From contig JASANZ010001965.1 in assembly GCA_030849805.1 (NCBI GenBank), positions 1-27,850 on the forward strand: 27,850 nucleotides of DNA. The letters run 5' to 3'. This stretch comes from Sergeia podlipaevii. Lineage: Eukaryota > Euglenozoa > Kinetoplastea > Trypanosomatida > Trypanosomatidae. This document shows, in pieces, positions 9,977-18,649 of the stretch. Position 1 is the first letter of the stretch. Every line of letters starts with the position of its first letter. A program made the translations under genes and the position numbers. A model generated the notes under the pieces. The model was not told the origin of the DNA. It saw only the letters and a list, made by a program, of their open reading frames with translations, and searched no databases.

Positions 9977-11595
9977 TAAAAAAAAAATTTTTTTTAAGTG
10001 CGTTCCGTATAGGTTGCAGCACTAGATATAGAAGCGCGTGCAATATATCTTCTCGTGTATATAATATAGGTAAAAAAAAATAGAAGAAAGCGGAAACGAT
10101 ATGTAAAAAAAGAGGAAGAATAGCGAAAGAGTAGTTCGGCGTTCATGTTAGCAATAATGTATCTAGAGAATAATAAGAGCGGTAAAACCCAAGATAGCAA
10201 AGCAATCAGTGAGGCATCAGAAGACAAAACAAAAAGAATGGCAAACACTTTGGATTGCTTGTTGCATCTCCTCATTTTTGGTAGCTGTTATGCTTTCGCA
10301 TTCAATGAAGTTGATAAAATGAGACGTGTGGCAACGCATCTTTTGCATGCTGCATCACTCTCTATTGGCACGTGTGCAGTCGCAGATTATTATCATTATT
10401 ATCATTTTTTTTTTTTTCGTTGCTGTTGCATAGAGGAGTTTCGCTATACAGTTCCTTTTAAATACAAAAGAAAACAAAAAAAGAAAAAAAAACTGCAGCT
10501 GCACATGTGCAACCGGCGAGGGGAGAAGAGGAAGGGGAAAAAAAATCTACATAAAGCACATCGCCGTATCCAGGTGGAGAAACAGCTGCGCATAAGAAAC
10601 ACCCAGAGAGTCGCTGCAAAAGCAATAACTAAAAAGAAAAAATGCATTTGAATTCTCCCTCCTCTTCCCCCAATTTCCCTTCATGTAATTTCTCTCTTTT
10701 AAAGGAAAATGTATGTATGCATATTTATATGTCCTTTGCTATATCCAATGCAGCTATATTCTGTCCTTTGTCATTCCGTTATCGTCCTTTTCTCTAATCG
10801 TATCTGGTATGCAATAGGTACGCCTCCTCTTCCCTCCCCGCCCCATCGCCTGCACAGTTTACATATCCTGTTCGGGAATGTGAGGAGCACAAGGTACAAA
10901 TAGAAATATATGTAAATATGTATAGGTATATAGCCAAGCAAATTGCTGATCTTAAAATGCCCTTGCAAGCTCCTATTGCGCTTTCACACGACAACAAAAA
11001 AAAAACTCCCGAAAGCAAAGCATAGATAAAATTAAAAAAAAAAAAAAAACAGCGTAAGTGTCCCGCACACCGGGTGCCAAGCCAATAGAAAAAACGAAAA
11101 ATAGTAGCACTGCAAAAAGGCAAAGAAATAAGTGATAACGGTGGAAAAAAAGAGTGCTTTCAGCATATCAAGCAGCAAAGATTTTTTTTTAGAGAATTGA
11201 GAATGAACAGAAGAGTTAGTATCTTGATCATCAATCTCAAAATCTCCCTCTATATATATGGTATCCAGCAAAAACTCCGTATGCTTTCTATAAGAAAAAA
11301 AACGTAAAAAAAAAAAACGAAGTTGATCCGCCGTTACACAAAAATAACAAAAAAAAAAGGCTAGGAAACAAAGCTAAAGCAGACACGCACACTCCTGCAT
11401 GTAAAGACTTCTGTAAGAAGTGTAGCGACAGATGAAAGGAAAACAGTAGAACTCGGGAGCTATACAGTAAATATATATTCAGAAGTGCTTCCTTCTTCTA
11501 AAAAAGAAAAAGAATGGGATCGCCCCTTTCTACGACCTAAAGAAAAAAAAGAGCCTCCGTAAGTCAATACAAGACCGGCATTGCTTGGTATATTT
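9977..11595. other. Intergenic region downstream of the CEP164-like gene
   Basis: AT-rich DNA with many A-tracts on the plus strand, consistent with T-rich 3' UTR and spacer of the leftward gene at 11596-14568. A minus-strand 93-codon frame (10275-9994) is Phe/Leu/Tyr-rich. A plus-strand 168-codon frame (10145-10651) runs against local transcription and has a Lys-rich second half produced by A-tracts. Neither has enough support to call. Confidence 0.6.
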
Positions 11596-14568
11596 CTACG
11601 TTTGCCATGGGTCCATATGCATCACATCGCCCCTCATCTCAGCCTTAGACTGGCTGCGAGAGCTGCGGCGCCGACTTTGTGATTGCGCAAAAGCGCCACT
11701 GGAAGAAGCACCAGGACTCGTCGCTGTGTTGTAGCGACTCGGTGATACCAAGCTTCCCATCTGCTGCTGCTGCATATTTATGATCGAAGTCACTTCATCA
11801 AGACGCTTTTCTATACGATTAAGCGTCTTCGCTAGAACCGGACTGCTCGCAGAACTGTCCAGTGGAATAAAGTTGGCTGTGGACGGATGTACCTGAGAGC
11901 GGCGGTGTTGATACGGAGGTTTGAAAAACCCAGTGGTGAGCGCACTGGCGTCGAAGTTGTATACACCCGCTCCCAACGAACTATCTCCTCGCATCTGCTC
12001 CTGCTCCGCGATCTGCTGCTCAAGTTGCATAAGACGCTGCTCCTTGGTGAGCAGCCACATTTCTGAATCACGCAGAATAGCCTCATCGTTCTCAAGGCTC
12101 TGTGCCTGCTCTTCCAGTGCCAGCCGAACCTTATTAAGTAATTGCCCGCGCTTTGAGGAAGACCGTACCCCCTCTTGCTTCGCAATGAGTACATCTTGTT
12201 TCCACTGGTGACGTGTTTGCTTGAGTTGATGCCGGCGTCCTTCTAGTTTGCGTCGTTGAGATGCCACAAAGCTCCGGCCCTCACGCACGCGCTGCCGCTC
12301 TTCCTCCACAAGTGCGTGCTGATCTTGAAAAGAAACTGTGTATGTCCGTGAGGAGCCCTCTACAGATAAACTCTCGCTAGGCCTCTTTGAGGACATTCTG
12401 TTCATCGCCGGACTCTCTGTCCGGCTCGCCGGCGCACCTGGGGATGGAAGAGTAAAGGGAGATCCAGCAAATACCTCACGAAGTGCTTCTGTGATGACAG
12501 TCTTGATGTCTTGCTGCGGTTGTTGTGCCGTGTGTACAGGAGTTGTTGTTGGCTCAATAAACCGCGTTGCTGCTGCTGCCATGGTATCTGACACAGGCCG
12601 AGCAACCAGTAGCTGGCCATCCAAAGAAGGAGGAGGGCTGGAGGATCCAACACGCTTGCCAGACATGCTAGGAGAGACTTGGATCTCTTTAGCAAAGTAC
12701 TCCTCTTCACTTGGCAAATTCACTTTGCTCTCTGTAGCATGCTCATTGTTGGCTGCACTGGGAGGAATAGAGGCCAATGACATTGCCAACTGAGCCTTTT
12801 GCTCCTTTGCTAGTTCTTCCAGCGCAAACTTGATTTCCTCCGCTGCCTTCTGCTTCAGCTCTCTCTTTAGATCCTCCACCTCTTTCTGTTGCTTCTCGCG
12901 AAGGTCCTCCATGCTTTGTGTCATTTTCTCCGTCTCGCGAGAGAACTGAATACGCTCAGTTTCCTCTTTTTGTCTCCGCAGTGTCTCCGTCATCTCTTGA
13001 AGAATGCTCTCGTTCTCCCTCTTCACGGTATCTGCCTTATTTTGGTAGTCCCTGCGCAAGTCCTCCAAATCGCCGTGAAGTCGCAACTTTTCCTTCTCAA
13101 GAATGGTTGCGTTCTCATCCTTTAAGACTGCTAAATGAATTTCAAATTCGCTCTGCATTTGCTCCTTCTGCTGAATGTTCCGCAAAGCAAAGTCGCTTTG
13201 AGAGTTTCTGATAGTCTTGCAGAACCAGTCATACTGCTGCTCGTACTCACGCGCAAAGCAATTGCCAAACTCCTTCACATCATTCGTGCTTCGATCTAAC
13301 TCCCTCAACGCCTGAGACTGGGCTTCTCTTTTCAGCTCTGCCTCTTGCTTGCGCTCACGGACAAATGTCTCTAACAAAGACGCAACTTCCTGCTCAATCT
13401 TGCGTTTTTCATATTCCATTTTTTGCTGCTGTGTCTCACGCACCGCCTGAAGCTCCGAAGCTCGCTGAGAGGCAAACTCGCTCTTTACCTGCTTAACAGA
13501 TGCCTGCATTTCCTTCTCAAGGCGCTGCTGCTCAGTACGCAGTGTTTCTTCAAATTTTGCCCTGCTGGCATTCAATGCTGCTGCTTTCTCTCCATCCAAA
13601 GATGTTTGGTACTCGCTAAGTGCGGCCTCCATTTCTCCGCGAAGCCGCTCCTTTTCCGTGCGGAGCTCAGCATCCACCTCAGCAGAAATTTTCTCTAAAA
13701 CAGCTATTTTCTTCTTCTTTTGTGCAGCCCGCTCCTGTGCTTCTTCGTGTTCGGAGGAATCCACAGGGGACAGCTTCCTTGCCGCCGCGCCAGTTGGTGT
13801 GGAGAGCTTAGATAAAGCTTTAAGGCCGTTAACTCCTCCCCCTGCAATTACTTCCTCCTTCGCGGTTGAAGAAGTAGTACCTGGAATAGAAGTTATGGCG
13901 CTATCACCAGGAAGCGTTGTTGGAATACTTACAGCAGGGCTATCTGGCGAGGAACGACTCTGCGAAAGTACAGGTTGTAAATCTGCTGCCTCCAATGCTA
14001 TCGCTACAGTCCTTTTCTTTTCGTCAGCGTCGTAGCTAATTCTAAGCTCGTCGGGAAGTTCCTTCTTCATCTTCAATGATTTGAGCGGCTGAACCCTATT
14101 CTTTGGTACTGAAGTCTCCCTCTTGCCCAAGGAGTCGACCATCGCATCCTGGGTCTCATCGCGGCTGTGCTTCTTTTTGCTCTTCTTCGATGAAGATACA
14201 CCCTCATCTTTCCGCCTCGTGCTGTCTTCTCTATGCTTCGTTCCATCATCCTTCCTTTTGGCACCTTGAGCAATGCTCTGTGGAGTTGGGTTCTGCTTCT
14301 CGCTTTTAAACAATTCCTTAAAATGTTCATCCATTGGATGATCCCAAATACTCTCGCCAGTCTTAAAGTTGAAATAGTACAATTCTCCCTTCTCACTCTT
14401 GCAGGCCTTCCAGTGCTCTGGTAATGGAGCTTTCAAGCCTTCTCTAGCTATCCACAAGAAAGGGTTATCTTCAGGGAGATTCATCCCTAACCACTTTCCG
14501 TACTCAATTATTTCCGACTCAGACGGCTCATAATTGTTGTTCTGTTGCGTTTCAAGCACGACAGACAT
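11596..14568 (-). CDS. CEP164-like WW-domain coiled-coil protein (basal body / transition fibre)
   Basis: The N-terminus carries the combination typical of CEP164. A short acidic helix leads to NPFLWIAREGLKAPLPEHWK, then a WW domain with Trp53 and Pro78 ending GESIWDHPMDEHFKEL. This closely resembles the N-terminus of animal CEP164. A Lys/Ser-rich linker follows, then a long heptad-rich Glu/Lys/Gln coiled coil at about 278-593, a low-complexity linker, a second coiled coil at about 750-860, a short one at about 909-940, and an Arg/Ser-rich tail. At 990 aa it is shorter than human CEP164. CEP164 family proteins sit on distal appendages or transition fibres of the mature basal body and are needed to dock it and build the cilium; trypanosomes have several paralogues. 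I cannot tell which paralogue this is. It is the first gene of the leftward cluster, next to the strand-switch region. The ATG is the first in frame. Confidence 0.88.
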   Translation of the reverse strand: MSVVLETQQNNNYEPSESEIIEYGKWLGMNLPEDNPFLWIAREGLKAPLPEHWKACKSEKGELYYFNFKTGESIWDHPMDEHFKELFKSEKQNPTPQSIAQGAKRKDDGTKHREDSTRRKDEGVSSSKKSKKKHSRDETQDAMVDSLGKRETSVPKNRVQPLKSLKMKKELPDELRISYDADEKKRTVAIALEAADLQPVLSQSRSSPDSPAVSIPTTLPGDSAITSIPGTTSSTAKEEVIAGGGVNGLKALSKLSTPTGAAARKLSPVDSSEHEEAQERAAQKKKKIAVLEKISAEVDAELRTEKERLRGEMEAALSEYQTSLDGEKAAALNASRAKFEETLRTEQQRLEKEMQASVKQVKSEFASQRASELQAVRETQQQKMEYEKRKIEQEVASLLETFVRERKQEAELKREAQSQALRELDRSTNDVKEFGNCFAREYEQQYDWFCKTIRNSQSDFALRNIQQKEQMQSEFEIHLAVLKDENATILEKEKLRLHGDLEDLRRDYQNKADTVKRENESILQEMTETLRRQKEETERIQFSRETEKMTQSMEDLREKQQKEVEDLKRELKQKAAEEIKFALEELAKEQKAQLAMSLASIPPSAANNEHATESKVNLPSEEEYFAKEIQVSPSMSGKRVGSSSPPPSLDGQLLVARPVSDTMAAAATRFIEPTTTPVHTAQQPQQDIKTVITEALREVFAGSPFTLPSPGAPASRTESPAMNRMSSKRPSESLSVEGSSRTYTVSFQDQHALVEEERQRVREGRSFVASQRRKLEGRRHQLKQTRHQWKQDVLIAKQEGVRSSSKRGQLLNKVRLALEEQAQSLENDEAILRDSEMWLLTKEQRLMQLEQQIAEQEQMRGDSSLGAGVYNFDASALTTGFFKPPYQHRRSQVHPSTANFIPLDSSASSPVLAKTLNRIEKRLDEVTSIINMQQQQMGSLVSPSRYNTATSPGASSSGAFAQSQSRRRSSRSQSKAEMRGDVMHMDPWQT

Positions 14569-15738
14569 TGCTGCTTTTGTTGATCTCTATGTAAACTCGT
14601 CTTCTTTTTTAAAAGTAATGTATATATAAACAAGCCGTCTATCAGTAGTATGTCGCTCTATATCCTTTATTTTAGTCCCCTCTATTGGCAAGCTAGTTGT
14701 GCAGCAATTGTACGCACACTTAACAAAAATTAAACGTTTTGGTATTTGTACTTATGGTTTGAACCTTGTGTCTCATACCAAATTCACTTCACCATTGAAA
14801 GAAACAGGAAAAAAAGATGCAATCACAGAGGACGATAAATAAACAAAACAGCGAAACGCTAGCAAGAAAACCACTGCACAACTTGAATAATAATAAAGAA
14901 AAAAGGTACCCCATCAACGAGAGTTAATCTAACCTAGTGACCACAGTTTTACCACCAAGTGACAAAGTGTCTTTTATTATTCAGATAAAACAAAAAGTGT
15001 AACAGTCACGTTCACAACAAAACCTAAAATATTACATGTAAAAAAAATGACACAACAAGGGGAAACAAAGACACCATCAAAAACAAAAAAAGAAACCCCG
15101 CATTATAGAAAAACCTCATATCATAATCTCTCACACCGTACACTCTAATACACAAAATGCAACAAAGAGTCGCAGCAAGACAACCGCCTTCCACAAAATC
15201 AAACAAATAGAACAATTTGCACCCAACACCAAAAAAATCAGAAAAAAATTGGGCAACAATGCCACACACCAACACTATCATACAGCATACAAAACTAACA
15301 AAATGAAACAACCAAATACAAAAAGAAATGCCACCCCCAAAAAAAGGACAAATATAACAATCACACCCTGACACTGACCACCCAACTTCTCAATATCGCA
15401 CTTCATTTACAACATCATCCACCCCTGCAGCAAGCCTCCAAAACTCCACTCAATGCAACACCCGATCACTCACACCCAACACAACACAAAAAAAATACAA
15501 CAATCTCATACTTAACAAAACCCACCTAACACCATAAGTCCATTCATCAAACACATAGTGCTCTCCGTTAAAATATGATAACACCACTTGACGACTCCAA
15601 CATCACCCATATCTACCACCCGCCGACCACTACACGCCCCTCGATGCACCCACTGAAAAGCACCCGGAAACCCCAGTTGACCGTATATAGACCCAATAAT
15701 AACCACACTACCACCACCGTGGCCGCACCCTGGCCCAC
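14569..15738. promoter_or_regulatory. Left arm of divergent strand-switch region, A/C-rich on plus strand
   Basis: No gene is supported. From about 14680 rightwards the plus strand becomes strongly A/C-rich and G-poor. By my count 15361-15540 has 70 C and 9 G. The leftward transcript would therefore be G/T-rich. In Trypanosoma brucei, G/T-rich sequences at divergent strand-switch regions act as RNA polymerase II promoters and direct H2A.Z deposition, so this is the probable start zone for the leftward cluster (inference from position and composition). The 116-codon minus-strand frame here is a by-product of the skew. Confidence 0.65.
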
Positions 15739-17225
15739 GAAGAGGCAGACCCAGACCCACCGACGGCCTCACGTTGATCCCCAGAGGGGCAGACACACAC
15801 CCACTGATGTCCTCACGTTGACCCCCGGAGAGGCAGACACACACGCACCGATGGCCTCATGTTGACCCCCGGAGAGGCAGATACACACCCCACCAATGGC
15901 CTTACGTGGACCCCAGGAGGGGCAGACAAACACCCACCGATGGCCTCACGTTGACCCTGGAGAGGCAGATACACACCCACCGAATGTCATAAGGGTCCCC
16001 CGGTGAGGCAGACCCAGACCCACCGACGCCCGCACGCTGATCCCCTGGAGAGGCAGACACACACCCACCGATGGCCTCACGTTGACCTCCGAAGGGGCAA
16101 ACACACACCCACCGACGGTCAGAGGGGGCCCCCGGAGAGGCACACACACACCCACCGACGGCCGCACGTTGACCCCCGGGGAGGCAAACACACACCCACC
16201 GACGGCGGCACGTTGACCCCCGGAGAGCCAGACCCAGACCCCCCGACGGCGGCACGTTAACCCCCGGAGAGGCCAACACACACCCACCGATGGCCGAACG
16301 TTGACCCTGGAGAGGCAGATACACACCCACCGAATGTCATAAGGGTCCCCCGGTGAGGCAGACCCAGACCCACCGACGCCCGCACGCTGATCCCCTGGAG
16401 AGGCAGACACACACCCACCGATGGCCTCACGTTGACCTCCGAAGGGGCAAACACACACCCACCGACGGTCAGAGGGGGCCCCCGGAGAGGCACACACACA
16501 CCCACCGACGGCCGCACGTTGACCCCCGGGGAGGCAAACACACACCCACCGACGGCGGCACGTTGACCCCCGGAGAGCCAGACCCAGACCCCCCGACGGC
16601 GGCACGTTAACCCCCGGAGAGGCCAACACACACCCACCGATGGCCGAACGTTGACCCTGGAGAGGCAGATACACACCCACCGAATGTCATAAGGGTCCCC
16701 CGGTGAGGCAGACCCAGACCCACCGACGTTCATAGGGGGCCCCCGGAGGGGCAGACACACACACACCCACCGATGGCCTCACGTTGACCTCCGAAGGGGC
16801 AGACACACACCCNGAGGGGCAAACACACACCCACTGATGGCCTCACGTTGACCTCCGAAGGGGCAGACACACACCCACCGACGGTCATAGGGGGCCCCCG
16901 GAGGGGCACACACACACACACCGACGACCTCACGTTGACCCCCGGAGAGGCAGACATACATCCACCGACGGCCTCACGTTGACCCCCGGAGAGGCAAACA
17001 CAGACGCACCGATGGCCGAAAGTTGACCCCTGGGGAGCCAGGCTAATGCCCACCGACGGCCGCACGTTGACCCCCGGAGAGGCAAACACACACTCACCGA
17101 CGGCGGCACGTTGACCCCCGGAGGGGCAGACACACACCCACCGATGGCCGAAAGTTGTCCCCCGGAGAGGCAGACCCAGACCTACTGATGGTGGCACGTT
17201 GGCTCACGGAGGGGCAGACTAATAT
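15739..17225. repeat. GC-rich tandem array of about 44-bp units
   Basis: About 34 head-to-tail units are marked by GGCAGA/GGCAAAC, a CACACACCCACCGA segment, a GGCC-type segment and ACGTTGACCCCCGGA. Marker spacing measured from 15744 runs 44, 44, 44, 45, 43, 43, 45, 44, 43, 44, 44, 44, 43. The unit length is not a multiple of three and frames drift between units, so the Gly/Val/Cys-rich minus-strand frames are not genes. Units differ by point changes, except where a 350-bp block is duplicated. The array lies wholly inside the strand-switch region. Function is unknown; a promoter-associated, centromeric or replication-origin role is possible. An N at 16813 makes the copy number uncertain. Confidence 0.9.
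15951..16728. repeat. 350-bp higher-order repeat, 2.2 apparently identical copies
   Basis: The block beginning TTGACCCTGGAGAGGCAGAT at 15951 recurs at 16301 and 16651, exactly 350 bp apart. Copies one and two match throughout on direct reading. The third matches for 78 bp and diverges after 16728. Each block contains eight 44-bp-class units (43, 45, 44, 43, 44, 44, 44, 43). Neighbouring units within a block differ while units 350 bp apart match, which defines a higher-order repeat. This implies recent duplication or gene conversion, or an assembly artefact. Confidence 0.9.
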
Positions 17226-18259
17226 CCCTCGTGCACCGCATGTTGTCCCACTAATAGCTATACTGGCACCGTGTAGGAGCGTCTTGATACAGGTTAGTGG
17301 CCATGGTGACACTCTGTGGCGGCCGTACCGTTACCCTGCAGGAAATTGCTAATGCCTACTAATGACTTTGTTGGTACGCTAAGTGGCCGTAGGTACACCT
17401 ATTTATGACGATGCTGATGGCTGTTGGGGGCCGTATGTGTACCTAGTGGTGGCGAAACCGGATCCCTAAGGATGGTATGTGGACGTGCTTTGGATGCCGT
17501 GTTGTCACTGATGTGTATAGGGCTGCCAGGAGAAGGATCAAGAGGAGATTGAGTGAGGTTAGCTGTGTTAATTGGGTGCACTGGTGTGGGGGCGTAAGAC
17601 CGCTAGAATAGGCTTTCATGGCCACGAAGAGGTCCTTCTACTAAAATGTTGGCTCATTTTGAGGAAAGTGTTCCGTGCAAGGTTGGGATCGTATTTGAAC
17701 TTTTTGGTCGTGTTGGGACCGTGTTTGGCCGGGGGGGGGGGNGGTGCTTCCAAGTTGTGGGGGGCTATTTCTGTGCTTTTTGTGATTGTTGTGGGATTGT
17801 AGGGGGGTCACTGTTTCATTTTGTGTAGCGGTTGCTTTGGTGTGAAGATGGGTGGTGGTCGTGGGTGAAGTGGTGTGCAGATGTTAGGTGTGGGTTGGTG
17901 GCTCTATTTATGTTGATGTATAGTGTCAGGATGTATTATTGCTTTTTGAAGTCGAAGGATGTGCTTATTGTTGCTGGGTTGGTTTTTGTTTTTTGGCGAC
18001 ATTGGGAAATTGGTGATTGGTATTTTTTCGTTCTTCGTAGGTGGTTCATTTTGCTTTGGTTTGTGGGTGAGATTTGTGTTTTATTGGCTTTGGTGGCTTG
18101 CGATGTGGAATGTTTGTCTTTTGATTTCTTTCGGGTCTTGCGTGTTGCTCAGTATAGCCCAAAACAAAGCGGCGATGATATCTTTGGTATTACCTGTTTT
18201 CGGAGAGGAGGTGTGGCTGTGCTTTATTGAGCTGATCAGTTCCTAAAGCTTCTTTATTT
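17226..18259. promoter_or_regulatory. Right arm of divergent strand-switch region, G/T-rich on plus strand
   Basis: After the repeat array, 17226-17590 is mixed sequence in which the base skew reverses. From about 17600 the plus strand is G/T-rich and C-poor; 17761-17940 has 69 G and 13 C by my count. A run of 11 G, an N and two more G lies at 17731-17744. The rightward transcript is thus G/T-rich, mirroring the left arm. By analogy with G/T-rich trypanosome polymerase II start regions, this is the likely promoter zone of the rightward cluster. The 132-codon plus-strand frame at 17832-18230 is rich in Trp, Val, Phe, Gly and Cys, as G/T-rich DNA would give by chance. Confidence 0.65.
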
Positions 18260-18261
18260 CT

Positions 18262-18318
18262 TTTTTTTTTTTTTGCTCTCTGGGTCTGTGACCGTTTTCT
18301 TTTTTTTTAATATGCTAG
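18262..18318 (+). promoter_or_regulatory. Poly-T tracts and AG acceptor before the 109-aa gene
   Basis: Two long T runs are followed by TGCTAG, with the AG at 18317-18318. Splicing there would leave one base before the ATG at 18320, and a second in-frame ATG follows at 18326. This is the first acceptor of the rightward cluster. Confidence 0.55.
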
Positions 18319-18319
18319 A

Positions 18320-18649
18320 ATGCTGATGAGGCGTACAATTGTGAAATTCAGTACCGGAGAGGTTGTGAAAGAAGCTGAGAGACCTGACTTGGATGAAGAA
18401 CCTGCTTCTGCGCCAAAGGGGGTTGATCTTGATGCTGAACTTCAGAATATGAGCGAAGAAGGCGGGCATATTGTAACAAAGGAGCTTTTGAGCGGGTATT
18501 TTAGCACATTGGCGCGAGCCAATACGAAGGATGGAAGATTGGAAGGGACGACTGAACAGAATACATTTAAAGGTCTTTTTTGTGACGACATGCCGAGTAG
18601 CTCAAAGACATTAGTTACCTATCTTCAGTGGGACGTTCGCAGAATTTGA
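18320..18649 (+). CDS. Hypothetical protein, first gene of the rightward cluster (109 aa)
   Basis: The family is not recognised. The frame begins MLMRRTIVKFSTGEVVKE and ends LQWDVRRI. The protein is soluble-looking, with no signal peptide, membrane segment or Cys motif. An acidic, Pro-containing linker at about residues 18-40 separates a short basic N-terminal strand from a probably helical middle. Composition is balanced, unlike the G/T-biased upstream DNA, and a clear T-tract/AG acceptor lies just upstream. If the acceptor at 18318 is used, the first ATG has almost no 5' leader apart from the spliced leader, so initiation at Met3 (18326) is also plausible. The high Lys/Glu content and even codon use argue for a real gene. 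Confidence 0.7.
   Translation: MLMRRTIVKFSTGEVVKEAERPDLDEEPASAPKGVDLDAELQNMSEEGGHIVTKELLSGYFSTLARANTKDGRLEGTTEQNTFKGLFCDDMPSSSKTLVTYLQWDVRRI

Noticed and set aside
9994..10275. 93-codon minus-strand frame with Phe/Leu-rich, membrane-like product
   Set aside because: It has the right direction, but the hydrophobicity follows from T-richness and there is no pyrimidine-AG signal upstream.
10145..10651. 168-codon plus-strand frame
   Set aside because: It runs against the direction of the cluster, its second half is a Lys-rich product of A-tracts, and no domain is visible.
15024..15374. 116-codon minus-strand frame with hydrophobic, Cys-rich product
   Set aside because: This is the mirror-image effect of the A/C-rich plus strand in the left arm; no supporting signal was found.
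15902..17197. Long minus-strand open frames (up to 244 codons) rich in Gly, Val, Cys and Pro, and two identical 85-codon plus-strand frames
   Set aside because: They arise from the 44-bp array. The unit is not a multiple of three, the frames overlap each other on both strands, there is no acceptor layout, and the two 85-codon frames are identical only because of the 350-bp duplication.
15739..17225. CRISPR array
   Set aside because: The units are contiguous with no unique spacers, and the genome is eukaryotic.
17832..18230. 132-codon plus-strand frame rich in Trp, Val, Phe, Cys
   Set aside because: The amino-acid content is what G/T-rich, C-poor DNA gives by chance; there is no acceptor and no recognisable motif.
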